A program made the translations under genes and the position numbers. From positions 1-64,000 of the forward strand of contig CAIPTD010000058.1 in assembly GCA_903867885.1 (NCBI GenBank): a stretch of DNA of 64,000 nt, written 5' to 3'. Below are positions 9,212-18,397 of this stretch, piece by piece. This DNA is from an uncultured Ferrovum sp. (GTDB lineage Bacteria; Pseudomonadota; Gammaproteobacteria; Burkholderiales; Ferrovaceae). Within the stretch, counting starts at the first letter, position 1. Every line of letters starts with the position of its first letter. The notes beneath the pieces were generated by a model. That model saw nothing but the letters and a program-made list of their open reading frames with translations, made no database searches and had not been told where the DNA came from.

Positions 9212-9964
9212 TTAATCCGGCACGAATACATAGCCAAAGCCCCATACGGTTTGGATGTGTCTGGGTTGACTAGAATCGGTTTCGATCAAACGCCGAAGCC
9301 GGGAGACTTGCACATCAATGCTTCGATCAAAAATTTCATGATCCCGCCCACGTGCCATATCCATCAAGCGTTCTCGAGATAACGATTCGCGCGGGTGGCT
9401 GGCCAGGACTTTTAACAGGGCAAATTCACCGCTGGTGAGGGGCATCAATTCCCCATCTTTTTTTAGTTCGCGGGTAGTGATATTCAAGCTAAAGCGCCCA
9501 AAACGAATATCTTTAATTAATTCTTGGCTTGGTGCTGAAGGAATTCCGGGGGATGGCAAACGGCGCATAATAGCGTTGATTCGCGCCACCAATTCACGCG
9601 GATTAAATGGCTTGGCAAGATAGTCATCCGCGCCCATTTCTAAGCCTACAATACGATCTACCTCGTCGCCTTTTGCGGTCAGCATAATAATGGGGATGGT
9701 ATTATCGTTGGCTCGCAGGCGACGGCAAATGGATAAGCCATCCTCACCAGGCAGCATCAGGTCTAAAACAATCAGATCAAAAGGGTCGCGGGCAACGACT
9801 TTATCCATGAATGAAGCATCGGGGGCGACTTCAACCGTGAACCCTTGATCAGATAAATAGCGTCGCAACAATTCACGCAAACGCACATCATCATCAACAA
9901 CAAGAATGCGCACCTTGCGTCGAGCAATGCTATTTTTTGAAGGTTTTTCCTTAATGGAGTTCAT
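9212..9964 (-). CDS. ompR: OmpR-type response regulator
   Basis: 250-residue transcription factor with a receiver domain (acidic pair Asp24/Asp25, phosphoacceptor Asp68 in IVLDLMLPG, Thr96, Lys118 in LAKPF) and a C-terminal winged helix ending in VWGFGYVFVPD. All receiver residues are intact, so it should be phosphorylated by the adjacent EnvZ-type kinase. First gene of the two-gene operon; a 93-base divergent region separates it from the phosphoesterase gene at 10058. Confidence 0.94.
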   Translation of the reverse strand: MNSIKEKPSKNSIARRKVRILVVDDDVRLRELLRRYLSDQGFTVEVAPDASFMDKVVARDPFDLIVLDLMLPGEDGLSICRRLRANDNTIPIIMLTAKGDEVDRIVGLEMGADDYLAKPFNPRELVARINAIMRRLPSPGIPSAPSQELIKDIRFGRFSLNITTRELKKDGELMPLTSGEFALLKVLASHPRESLSRERLMDMARGRDHEIFDRSIDVQVSRLRRLIETDSSQPRHIQTVWGFGYVFVPD

Positions 9965-10057
9965 TCAGCTATCCTAATATTGTTTCTGCTCTCAGGTTAG
10001 ATCTTTTTGTAACATCGTATTGCCCTCAAATCACTACAAGTTATCGCGAACCCCTTC

Positions 10058-11077
10058 ATGTTTATGCATCGTTTGATCATACTGCCTTGTTTGGCGCTCT
10101 TCACCCTTTTGGGTTTGGGGGCTTGTGCGAGTTCAGCGCGCTATGCGGATGATCTAGGTACTTCGCTTAATGAGGCAGGACAATCAGTACGCAGTGTTTT
10201 TTATGAAGATGAAAATGCTGGCCAAAAAGGGCCTGCTAAGTTGGTGTCTGATCTTGAGAAACAAGGCATGCCTCCGAGGCTGTTGATGACGGCCGATATT
10301 GGTCAATGTGGCGCGGATCATCAACCTAGTCCTTCTGTATTTGCGACCGCTGAATTATTAGAAGAACGCCCAGGACTCATCCTGCTTGCAGGAGATATTG
10401 CCTATCCCGATGGCCGTGCTGTGGATTTTAGTGAATGTTACGACCCTGCCTATGGCCCTTTAAAAAAACGTAGTTTGCCCGCACCAGGCAACCATGAGTA
10501 TCGCGATAAAGACGCAAATGCTTATTTTCAGTATTTTGGTGAACAGGCAGGCCAAGCCGGAAAAGGCTGGTACAGCGTGAATTTTGCAGGGTGGCATATC
10601 ATTGCGCTCAATAGCAATGTGCCGATCGATGAGGGTTCACCTCAATTCAAATGGTTACAAAACGATTTGGCTAAACGCCCCTCTGGTTGCCTCTTGGCCT
10701 TTTGGCATCACCCCAGATTTAGTAGCGGTGAGCATGGTAATAATACCTCGATGGATCCCGCTTGGCAGTCCCTCGTGCAGGCCGGAGCCGATCTGGTTCT
10801 CGCAGGTCATGATCATGACTATGAGCGGTTTGCTCCCATGAATGCTTTTGCTGAAGAGGTGGAATTGGGCACCAGGCAAATTGTAGTAGGCACAGGGGGG
10901 GCCAAGCTTAGAAACCTCGAGGAGATCAAGCCCAATAGTGAAGTTCGCAATGGGCAAACCTATGGAATCTTAGAAGTGCAGTTACGAAAAGACAGCTATG
11001 ACTGGCGGTTTTTAGGCACGCAGGATAGTGAATTTGAAGATAGAGGCACTGGGCAATGCCATCGGATCGTGCATTGA
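10058..11077 (+). CDS. metallophosphoesterase lipoprotein
   Basis: 339-residue calcineurin-like phosphoesterase exported as a lipoprotein (hydrophobic leader then lipobox LGAC, Cys near residue 23). Dinuclear metal motifs are all present: ADIG in place of the usual DxH, GDIAYPDG, GNHEY, a His in FWHHPRF, and GHDHDYER. This pattern resembles the purple acid phosphatase-like branch. Natural substrate unknown, probably a phosphate ester in the periplasm or at the surface. Its stop is one base before the tsaB start. Confidence 0.85.
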   Translation: MFMHRLIILPCLALFTLLGLGACASSARYADDLGTSLNEAGQSVRSVFYEDENAGQKGPAKLVSDLEKQGMPPRLLMTADIGQCGADHQPSPSVFATAELLEERPGLILLAGDIAYPDGRAVDFSECYDPAYGPLKKRSLPAPGNHEYRDKDANAYFQYFGEQAGQAGKGWYSVNFAGWHIIALNSNVPIDEGSPQFKWLQNDLAKRPSGCLLAFWHHPRFSSGEHGNNTSMDPAWQSLVQAGADLVLAGHDHDYERFAPMNAFAEEVELGTRQIVVGTGGAKLRNLEEIKPNSEVRNGQTYGILEVQLRKDSYDWRFLGTQDSEFEDRGTGQCHRIVH

Positions 11078-11078
11078 A

Positions 11079-11801
11079 ATGAAAGTGTTAGCCTTGGAAT
11101 GCGCTACCGAGCGCCGCTCTGTTGCCCTTTGGATTGATGGTGAAGTGCATAGTCTCCATTCAGACGGACAGCAACAGCGCAACTCAGAGAGTCTATTGCC
11201 CATGGTGAGCGCCTTGCTGAAAGAGGCCGATAGTCAATTGCAGGCGCTGGATGTCATCGCCTTTGGCGCAGGTCCCGGCGCCTTTACCGGTTTGAGAGTG
11301 GCCTGTGGAGTGGCGCAAGGTTTGGCTTTTGGGGCAGGGCTTCCAGTGATCGCAGTGGGAACAATGGATACCCTGGCTGAAGGCATGCGTATGTACCTTG
11401 CGTCCCAAGGTGAAACGCAGCAAGAGCCTATCCGAGTATTCACGGTATTGGATGCCCGAATGGGAGAAGTCTACGCTGCTGAACTCATTCAATTAGGCCA
11501 AGATTGGCACTCACTCTGCGACCCGCATTTATCTCGGCCTGAAAGCTTAAAACTTGAAGATCACGGTGCTTACTTAGGGGTAGGAAATGGCTTTGCCCTT
11601 TACCCAGAACTTCTTACAAATCGATTGGGCCCCAGATTGAAATGGATGGATGCCTGCTTGCAAGTTCCTGATGCCGTTCCTCTGGCACAACTTGCAGCCT
11701 ATCGATATCAAAAACAGGGTGGCACAGATCCTGAACAGGCCCAGCCTATGTATGTTCGGGATAAAGTGGCCCTCACTTCTGCTGAAAGAGCAAAAACATG
11801 A
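11079..11801 (+). CDS. tsaB: tRNA N6-threonylcarbamoyladenosine biosynthesis protein TsaB
   Basis: 240-residue ASKHA-fold protein that scaffolds TsaD and TsaE in t6A modification of tRNAs reading ANN codons. The N-terminus MKVLALECATERRSVAL and the motif GAGPGAFTGLRVACGVAQGLA are diagnostic. The ATG at 11079 is used; upstream in-frame codons overlap the preceding gene and add nothing family-like. It overlaps rimI by 4 bases, a linkage widespread in proteobacteria. Confidence 0.94.
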   Translation: MKVLALECATERRSVALWIDGEVHSLHSDGQQQRNSESLLPMVSALLKEADSQLQALDVIAFGAGPGAFTGLRVACGVAQGLAFGAGLPVIAVGTMDTLAEGMRMYLASQGETQQEPIRVFTVLDARMGEVYAAELIQLGQDWHSLCDPHLSRPESLKLEDHGAYLGVGNGFALYPELLTNRLGPRLKWMDACLQVPDAVPLAQLAAYRYQKQGGTDPEQAQPMYVRDKVALTSAERAKT

Positions 11802-12274
11802 TGTGCCAACCCCTCCACTCCGCTCAGTCAGTAGATGAAGTGTTTATTGAGCTCGGGGATCTCAATAAGGTCACTCACATTGAAGAGCGTGCCTATGTCT
11901 TCCCATGGACGCCTGGAAACTTTCGTGATTCGTTAGCAGCAGGTCATTTGTTCCCCGCCTTGAAACAAGGCGATACCCTCATTGCCTATAGTATTTTGAT
12001 GCCTATCTTGGATGAAATTCACTTACTCAACATTACCGTAGCGCCCGAACTGCAAGGCCAGGGTTGGGGCCGAGAAATGTTATTACTGAGTTTGCGCTTA
12101 GCTACAACGGCGCTTCACGGACAGTCGATCTTGCTTGAAGTCCGTCCCAGTAACGCTAAAGCGCTGGCAATGTACGATAAATACGGTTTTAAATCGATTG
12201 GTTTGCGCAAACACTATTATCCCGCCGAGGATGGCCGTGAAGATGCCGTGATTTTAAGGCGTGCCCTGCCATGA
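11798..12274 (+). CDS. rimI: ribosomal protein S18-alanine N-acetyltransferase RimI
   Basis: 158-residue GNAT acetyltransferase, expected to acetylate the N-terminal Ala of S18. The acetyl-CoA loop QGQGWGREML follows strand 4 (LLNITVAPE), and the C-terminal part LEVRPSNAKALAMYDKYGFKSIGLRKHYY is typical of RimI. The start codon overlaps the tsaB stop (ATGA), and its own stop overlaps the udg start. Confidence 0.92.
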   Translation: MMCQPLHSAQSVDEVFIELGDLNKVTHIEERAYVFPWTPGNFRDSLAAGHLFPALKQGDTLIAYSILMPILDEIHLLNITVAPELQGQGWGREMLLLSLRLATTALHGQSILLEVRPSNAKALAMYDKYGFKSIGLRKHYYPAEDGREDAVILRRALP

Positions 12275-13110
12275 TGAAGTTGTCTATACGCGCTTGGGAA
12301 GAGTTGGGCATTGCGCCTCCTTATCTACCCGCCTTTTACGAAGAAGAGTCGCTCAAAGCGCAACCGGTTCTCACTCCACCTGCTCAAGACAGTTCTAATC
12401 GATCCGGCCCAAAAGCTTCAAGCGTGAATAGGATAGGAGCTGAGCGCCCGCGCCCTTCTTCAATCAAAGCTGAACCTCATCTGGGCTCCCCACCCGCTAT
12501 CAAGCCGAGTGGGCCTGCCATGGTGAGCACCCCAGAACACTTAGCGGAGATTGCCAAACTGGACTGGGATCGGATGAATAAGGCTATTGAAGCCTGTTCC
12601 GCTTGCTCGCTTCATCAAAGTAGAAGTCGCATTGTGCCGGGTGTGGGGGACCGTCAAGCAACTTGGCTATTTGTTGGAGAAGCCCCAGGAGTTGAAGAGG
12701 ATCAACAGGGAGAACCGTTTGTAGGGCCGGCGGGAATATTGCTCGATAGTATGCTTGCGGCTTTGAGCCTATCGCGCATGCAAGATGTTTACATCGCCAA
12801 TGTGATTAAATGTCATCCGCCAGATAATCGAACCCCAGTGAGCGTTGAGTGCCATGCCTGCATGCCTTATTTAGAGCGGCAGATTACCCTGTTGCAACCC
12901 AAAATCATTGTGGCGCTGGGTAAAGTAGCTGCACAGTCATTACTCAACTCAGACATCAACTTAGGCAGCCTTAGAAACAAAGTACATGCCTATGGCAATA
13001 TCCCGTTGATTGTGACTTTTCATCCGGCCTACTTGCTCAGAAACATGCCAGAAAAAGGCAAAGCATGGGCAGATTTGTGCCTGGCTAAAAAGACGCTCAA
13101 TCAAGCGTAG
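12271..13110 (+). CDS. family 4-type uracil-DNA glycosylase with iron-sulfur cluster
   Basis: 279-residue base-excision repair enzyme removing uracil from DNA. After a Pro/Ser-rich linker of about 100 residues come the cluster cysteines in ACSACSLHQ, the catalytic loop GEAPGVEEDQQGEPFVGPAG, two more cysteines in IKCHPPDNR and ECHACMPYL, and the active-site HPAYLLR near the C-terminus. The long N-terminal extension is common in betaproteobacterial homologues and resembles an adaptor rather than a catalytic part. Third gene of tsaB-rimI-udg; it overlaps the convergent lplT by 10 bases. Confidence 0.9.
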   Translation: MMKLSIRAWEELGIAPPYLPAFYEEESLKAQPVLTPPAQDSSNRSGPKASSVNRIGAERPRPSSIKAEPHLGSPPAIKPSGPAMVSTPEHLAEIAKLDWDRMNKAIEACSACSLHQSRSRIVPGVGDRQATWLFVGEAPGVEEDQQGEPFVGPAGILLDSMLAALSLSRMQDVYIANVIKCHPPDNRTPVSVECHACMPYLERQITLLQPKIIVALGKVAAQSLLNSDINLGSLRNKVHAYGNIPLIVTFHPAYLLRNMPEKGKAWADLCLAKKTLNQA

Positions 13111-14423
13111 GGCGTATCTCTATAACGCCGCCATAAAAAGGCCATGAGGCCACTGATAAACCCTGCCAGCAAAACAACGGAGACCCACAAGGCCGCTTCT
13201 TGGGGGCTAAAAGAGCGACCAATTAAATGCTGAAGACCTGCCGTTTGAAGAATCGAATGGATCGGGTCTTGAGCTCGCAAGATGCCCGCATAAGCACCCA
13301 ACATGAGCAGAATGCTCAGGTTTTCATTGAAGTTTTGAACGGCAATACTGTGACCTGCGCCCATCAATAAATGGCCCCGATGTTGGAGCAAAGCGTTCAT
13401 CGGAACTACAAAGAAGCCGCTTGCTGCCCCCGCTAAAACCAAAAGCACAATGGCTGGAAGGGTGTCATGAATAAACAGCATGGCAAATATAATGGCCCCC
13501 ATTGCAATCCCTACAGGAAGTACTTTTAAAGAGCGTTCTAGTTTTACCATTCGTGCTGCAAAGATCGCTCCAATCGCGATCCCAATGGCTGACCATGCTG
13601 TCATTTGAGTAGCAGACTCTAAACTAAGATTCAGATTTTGGCTGGCCCACACCAACACTATCAGTCTAATCGAAGCACCCACGCCCCAAAATAGGGTGGT
13701 CACTGCCAATGAAACCTTACCTAAGGGGTCTTTCCATAAGTTGATTAAGCAGGTCACGAAATCAGTCAATAATTCCCAAGGCTTACGGCGCTGATGCACT
13801 TCATCCCGCACCACTTTAGGAATATACAAGTTCACCACCGCAGCCAAAAGATAAAGCAGGGTGAGTATCAATAGAGAAAAATAAGCAGGGGATAAATTGA
13901 GATGAAGGGTTTGGAATATTTCCTCTCTAAACCCTGTGATAAAGGGATTATCAGGGCTGAGTAGTTTTCCACCGATGACCGCCCCCAAAATAATCGACAA
14001 GACGGTGAGGCCCTCCATCCAACTATTCGCTAATACCAGTTTGGATGGCGGAAGATATTCGGTCAGGATTCCATACTTGGCTGGAGAATAGGCGGCTGCA
14101 CCTAAACCCACAATGGCATAGGCATACATGGGGTGCATGCCTGCAAACATTGCCAAGCACCCCACCAATTTGATTGCGTTACTAATGAGCATGACCTGAC
14201 CTTTTGGAATCGCATCCGAAAATGCGCCTACAAACGGGGCGAGCACGATATAAGAGACAACAAAAAATTGTTGCAGGATGGGCGTGAATTCAGGCGGCGC
14301 TTGCAATTCACTTAAGAGTGCAATGGCGGCAAAAAGTAACGCGTTGTCAGCAAGTGCAGAGAGAAATTGCGCGAGGAGAATGGTATAAAACCCCAGCGAC
14401 ATCCCTTTTTGATCATCAGTCAT
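13101..14423 (-). CDS. lplT: lysophospholipid transporter LplT (MFS)
   Basis: 440-residue major facilitator with about 12 hydrophobic segments, matching LplT, which flips lysophospholipids across the inner membrane for re-acylation. The N-terminus reads GFYTILLAQFLSALADNALLFAAIALL, and the block YSPAKYGILTEYLPPSKLVLANSWMEG is a strong family signature. No fused acyltransferase domain is present. Confidence 0.9.
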   Translation of the reverse strand: MTDDQKGMSLGFYTILLAQFLSALADNALLFAAIALLSELQAPPEFTPILQQFFVVSYIVLAPFVGAFSDAIPKGQVMLISNAIKLVGCLAMFAGMHPMYAYAIVGLGAAAYSPAKYGILTEYLPPSKLVLANSWMEGLTVLSIILGAVIGGKLLSPDNPFITGFREEIFQTLHLNLSPAYFSLLILTLLYLLAAVVNLYIPKVVRDEVHQRRKPWELLTDFVTCLINLWKDPLGKVSLAVTTLFWGVGASIRLIVLVWASQNLNLSLESATQMTAWSAIGIAIGAIFAARMVKLERSLKVLPVGIAMGAIIFAMLFIHDTLPAIVLLVLAGAASGFFVVPMNALLQHRGHLLMGAGHSIAVQNFNENLSILLMLGAYAGILRAQDPIHSILQTAGLQHLIGRSFSPQEAALWVSVVLLAGFISGLMAFLWRRYRDTPYA

Positions 14424-14514
14424 TCTCGCGTTATAACATGAAAATCCTGATCATCGGGCACTTCGTACCTCATTAATATATAAGTGCGTTCATATCAATA
14501 GTGTTTTTTTATTC

Positions 14515-15453
14515 ATGCCTAGCTTGTACCCTGATTTTGCCAATGCCCGTATAAAAACGAGTGGAGCTGAAATTTTTGCTAGGGTGGCTGGTGATGGGCC
14601 GCCTCTGTTGCTCCTTCACGGTTATCCTCAAACGCATGCCATGTGGCATCGTGTTGCCCCTATTCTGGCCCGAGACTTTACGGTGGTACTCACCGATCTG
14701 AGAGGCTATGGCGACAGTAGCCGTCCCTCTAGCGGTCATCAATCACAACACTATTCCAAGCGCGAGATGGCGAGGGATCAGATTGAAGTCATGGAGGCCC
14801 TCGGTTTTCCCCAATTTATGGTTGCGGGACATGATCGCGGCGCGCGGGTTGCGCACCGAATGGCATTAGATCATTCGGATCGTGTCATCCGATTGGCCAT
14901 GCTGGATATTGTCCCTACTCGGGTCGTCTTCGAGAAAGTAGATCAAGAAACGGCCATGCGCTACTTTCACTGGTTTTTTCTTTCCCAACCCCATCCTTTA
15001 CCTGAGCGCATGATCGGAGAAGATCCTGAACGCTGGTTAAAAGGACGATTGGCGGCTTGGTCGCGCACCAAACGTGCATTTCCTCCGCATATTGTGTCTG
15101 AGTACTTGCGCTGTTTTAGTCAACCCGAATGTATTCGCGCTACCTGTGATGACTACCGAGCCGCTTCCGGTATCGATTTAGAACATGATCGTGAAAGCAA
15201 TAAAAAACTTTCCATGCCCACCCTCGTCCTGTGGGGAGAGCAAGGCTTTGTGGGCCTGCATTATGATGTATTGAAGGAGTGGAAAGAATTTGCTATCCAG
15301 CTTCAAGGACAGGGTTTACCCTGCGGCCATTTCTTGCCAGAAGAACAGCCGCAGAGAACCAGTGATGGCTTAACAGAGTTTTTTTTGGCCTCGGCTACAA
15401 CACCTCTGAAGCGTGCTCAGCCAAGCGTGAGCGTTCGCCGCGCTGCAGCGTGA
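14515..15453 (+). CDS. alpha/beta hydrolase, fluoroacetate/haloacetate dehalogenase type
   Basis: 312-residue alpha/beta hydrolase. The oxyanion segment HGYPQTHAMW is followed by the nucleophile elbow GHDRGAR (Asp107), which is Asp rather than Ser, so this is a dehalogenase or epoxide hydrolase type. Residues known to bind the substrate carboxylate and halide in fluoroacetate dehalogenase RPA1163 are all present at matching places: Arg108, Arg111, His152, Trp153 and Tyr214, with catalytic His272 in CGHFLPEE. Known family members turn haloacetates into glycolate; which halogen it accepts is unknown. Its last 59 bases overlap the 3' end of phoH on the other strand. No good ribosome binding site was seen before 14515. 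Confidence 0.85.
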   Translation: MPSLYPDFANARIKTSGAEIFARVAGDGPPLLLLHGYPQTHAMWHRVAPILARDFTVVLTDLRGYGDSSRPSSGHQSQHYSKREMARDQIEVMEALGFPQFMVAGHDRGARVAHRMALDHSDRVIRLAMLDIVPTRVVFEKVDQETAMRYFHWFFLSQPHPLPERMIGEDPERWLKGRLAAWSRTKRAFPPHIVSEYLRCFSQPECIRATCDDYRAASGIDLEHDRESNKKLSMPTLVLWGEQGFVGLHYDVLKEWKEFAIQLQGQGLPCGHFLPEEQPQRTSDGLTEFFLASATTPLKRAQPSVSVRRAAA

Positions 15454-16795
15454 TGTGTCCGCTATGACCCCAGTCTTTAAAGCGATCCACTACATACGTT
15501 AAACCAGAACTGCCCTCGGTGAGGTATGGGGTATCAATCTGCGCGATATTCCCTAAACAGACCACTTTGGTTCCGGGGCCTGCGCGGGTGATGAGTGTTT
15601 TCATCTGCTTAGGTGTCAGGTTTTGTGCTTCATCAATAATCAGGTATTTATTGAGGAAGGTTCTGCCGCGCATAAAGTTTAGGCTCTTAATTTTAATGCG
15701 GCTACGGATCAAATCTCGGGTTGCAGCGCGGCCCCAATCCCCTGCCTCGTCATCGGTGCGGTTGAGGACATCTAGGTTGTCTTCCAGCGCCCCCATCCAA
15801 GGTGTCATTTTTTCTTCCTCCGTTCCGGGTAAAAAGCCAATGTCCTCGCCCACTGGAACGGTGACACGGGTCATGATGATCTCGTTGTAGATCTTGTATT
15901 CCAATGTTTGCATCAATCCTGCGGCCAAGGTCAGTAAGGTTTTACCGGTACCTGCTTGACCCAGTAGCGTTACAAAATCTAACTCAGGGTCCATTAATAA
16001 ATTCAAAGCAAAATTTTGTTCGCGGTTGGCAGCTACGATGCCCCAGGTATTGTTCCGTTGGGAGCCATAGTCTTTGAGCGTTTGCAGGACAGCAGTTTTT
16101 CCATCGCGTGATCGCACTTGAGCAAAGAAGGGCCGATCGCCTTCTTGCCACACAAATTCATTGACTAAAAGTTGAGAACATAGGGGGCCTTCAATGCGGT
16201 ACAAAGTGCGCCCTTGTTCCTGCCAAGATTCAATATTGCCCCCGTGCAAATCCCAGAAATCATGACCCAGTTCGCGCGAGCCGGTGTAGAGCAGATCGCT
16301 GTCTTCCAGCACCTTGTCGGTGGTGTAATCCTCGGCTTGAATGCCCAAAGCATGCGCTTTAATACGCATATTAATGTCTTTGGTGACCAGAATGACAGGG
16401 CGCTTGGGGCTGCGACGCTGAAGAGCCAGAGCCACCCCCAGAATCTGGTTATCCGCCTTCATCCCTGCCAGGGCTGAGGTTTGCTCTAACACCAAGGTTT
16501 CAGTTTGCAGATACAGGTTTCCGGTGGCTTGACGTTGACCGGTTACGCCAAGGGGTAATCCCATCGTCATATCCGCATCGGGTTGACGCACGAGCTCATC
16601 CAGGAAACGGCTGACTTGGCGGGCATTACGCGCTACTTCGGTCATCCCTTTTTTGTTATTGTCTAGTTCCTCCAATACCACCATCGGCACATAAACATCA
16701 TGTTCCTCAAATTGAAACAAGCTCGTAGGGTCATGCATTAATACATTGGTATCCAGCACAAACAATTTGCTGGTTGTCGTGGCTTTACGGGTCAT
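15395..16795 (-). CDS. phoH2: PhoH family protein with N-terminal PIN domain
   Basis: 466-residue PIN-PhoH fusion (PhoH2/YlaK type). The N-terminal PIN nuclease starts with FVLDTNVLMHDP and keeps its acidic residues. The C-terminal part is an ATPase with Walker A GQAGTGKTLLTLAAG, Walker B IIDEAQNLTPKQ and the LGNIAQID segment. Family members are RNA helicase-ribonucleases; the biological target here is unknown. The gene precedes bcp in the opposite reading of the cluster (bcp lies 32 bases upstream), and the two may be cotranscribed with the deacetylase gene further upstream. Confidence 0.92.
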   Translation of the reverse strand: MTRKATTTSKLFVLDTNVLMHDPTSLFQFEEHDVYVPMVVLEELDNNKKGMTEVARNARQVSRFLDELVRQPDADMTMGLPLGVTGQRQATGNLYLQTETLVLEQTSALAGMKADNQILGVALALQRRSPKRPVILVTKDINMRIKAHALGIQAEDYTTDKVLEDSDLLYTGSRELGHDFWDLHGGNIESWQEQGRTLYRIEGPLCSQLLVNEFVWQEGDRPFFAQVRSRDGKTAVLQTLKDYGSQRNNTWGIVAANREQNFALNLLMDPELDFVTLLGQAGTGKTLLTLAAGLMQTLEYKIYNEIIMTRVTVPVGEDIGFLPGTEEEKMTPWMGALEDNLDVLNRTDDEAGDWGRAATRDLIRSRIKIKSLNFMRGRTFLNKYLIIDEAQNLTPKQMKTLITRAGPGTKVVCLGNIAQIDTPYLTEGSSGLTYVVDRFKDWGHSGHITLQRGERSRLAEHASEVL

Positions 16796-16827
16796 GAAGA
16801 CTCCAAAGGAGGGGGTGGTAGGTATAT

Positions 16828-17289
16828 TTACAAAGTTTTGATGAAATCCAATACCGCTTGGGCATGACCAGGAACCTTAACGCCACGCCATTCATGGCGC
16901 AGGGTGCCTTCTGCATCAATCACAAATGTACTGCGCTCAATGCCACGCACTTGCTTGCCGTACATGTTTTTTTGTTTCATCACTTCAAATATTCCACAAG
17001 CCAATTCTTCAGGATCACTGATCAGCTCGAATGGAAAATTCATTTTGGCTTTGAATCGTTCGTGTGATTTAACCGTATCGCGTGAGAGCCCAAAAATCAA
17101 ACAGTTTGCTTCAGTGAAGGCAGGAAATAATTCGGTAAACTGCAAGCCTTCATCGGTACACCCTGGCGTGTCGTCCTTAGGGTAAAAATACAAAACAATG
17201 TGCTTACCCCTCAGAAGCGAAAGTTTAAAGGTTTGTTCACTGGTTGTTGCCAGTTCAAAGTCTTCAACTATTTGATTAATAGCCGGCAT
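16828..17289 (-). CDS. bcp: thioredoxin-dependent peroxiredoxin (Bcp/PrxQ family)
   Basis: 153-residue peroxiredoxin that reduces hydroperoxides. The peroxidatic Cys lies in DDTPGCTDEG (Cys44). The PrxQ-type resolving Cys normally five residues later is Leu here, so it may act as a one-Cys enzyme or use one of the other cysteines (near 61 and 97). Ends with the family pattern VPGHAQAVLDFIK. Lies between phoH and the ArnD-like gene on the same strand. Confidence 0.92.
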   Translation of the reverse strand: MPAINQIVEDFELATTSEQTFKLSLLRGKHIVLYFYPKDDTPGCTDEGLQFTELFPAFTEANCLIFGLSRDTVKSHERFKAKMNFPFELISDPEELACGIFEVMKQKNMYGKQVRGIERSTFVIDAEGTLRHEWRGVKVPGHAQAVLDFIKTL

Positions 17290-17308
17290 GGTAAATCTCC
17301 TGTTTTTA

Positions 17309-18247
17309 TTAAGGTGTCGATGAAGCGGCCACGGCAGTTGGGGGAAACGCAGGGCCTTGAAGACTCAAAGTGCCAGAACGTCCTGGAATGAGGCCTTGCA
17401 AAAATTGATGTCTTGGCAGTTGATCATCGCGTACTGATTCTGCTAGCTCCCCGACAGAAACCAGTTTCCATCCTTGCGCAATCCAGCCTTTAAGCAGGTC
17501 TTCAAACTGAGGTAAGAATTTCATTCCCTCCAATTCAGCATGCAAGGTAAACACTTGGCTATGTTCTCTGCGCTCATTCGTGATGTTGAGTAAATGCTCA
17601 GCAACGTTTTCCTTTGTAATTTGATCCACGCCAATGAGCTCATCTAAGGTTGGCAAGGTAGTCGGAAACTGAGGACAGGAAAACAATTCGCCATTAACCA
17701 CCGGAAGGAATGGGTGCGTGCCGCGACAGTCGGAGGCATAGTCCATTTTAAGGTCGTCCAAATGGCGCAGAGCGTCTACGTTCATCTGCCAACCAGCGGA
17801 TCCATGTGTTCGGGGCGAAACTCCAAAAACATCCCGAAAGCGATTCTTGGCCTTATCCATTTCAGCAAATGTCCATTGCTGATTTGCTTGTCCTACTCCA
17901 TCTTGCCAGCGGATATGGTCCCAGCAATGAATCCCCACTTCAAACCCCGCAGCGGCGGTAGCTTGCATTTCCTTCAAGGCTTTACGGCCTATATCGGGCC
18001 CGGGTAATAAGGTACCGTAAAGTAGAGTTTGCAGCCCGTAATGCTCCAACACAGAGGTTCTCGATACTTTTTTTAGGAAACCTGGGCGAAACACACGCTT
18101 GAGCGCGCGGCCAGTGTGATCGGGGCCCAGGCTGAACAGAAAAGTGGCCCCAGCGCCATACTGCTGAAGTATTTCCACAAGTCGCGGAATTCCCTCCCGG
18201 GTTCCGCGTAGGGTATCGGCATCAATTTTTAGAGCGAGTAACTGCAT
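17309..18247 (-). CDS. arnD: ArnD-like polysaccharide deacetylase
   Basis: 312-residue cytoplasmic-side NodB-homology deacetylase. It reads closely like ArnD along its length: LKIDADTLRGTREGIPRLVEIL at the N-terminus with the metal Asp, FSLGPDHTGRALKRV, then EVGIHCWDHIRWQ with the metal His pair, DCRGTHPF, PTTLPTLDELIG and HAELEG near the C-terminus. ArnD deformylates undecaprenyl-phosphate formyl-aminoarabinose in lipid A modification. No other arn gene is adjacent, so the substrate here is open. 19 bases separate it from bcp. Confidence 0.82.
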   Translation of the reverse strand: MQLLALKIDADTLRGTREGIPRLVEILQQYGAGATFLFSLGPDHTGRALKRVFRPGFLKKVSRTSVLEHYGLQTLLYGTLLPGPDIGRKALKEMQATAAAGFEVGIHCWDHIRWQDGVGQANQQWTFAEMDKAKNRFRDVFGVSPRTHGSAGWQMNVDALRHLDDLKMDYASDCRGTHPFLPVVNGELFSCPQFPTTLPTLDELIGVDQITKENVAEHLLNITNERREHSQVFTLHAELEGMKFLPQFEDLLKGWIAQGWKLVSVGELAESVRDDQLPRHQFLQGLIPGRSGTLSLQGPAFPPTAVAASSTP

Positions 18248-18397
18248 CAGAGGACCCTATAAAATGCTTACCACTATGAACTGAGCAAGACCTGAATGGC
18301 AAGCTCAGAAATATGACGAAATTGCTTTTTTTCTTGTCATCGGTGCGGTGCAGCAAGCGTGTTAAACTGCTGGGTTGATTCTTATTGGATACCTCTC

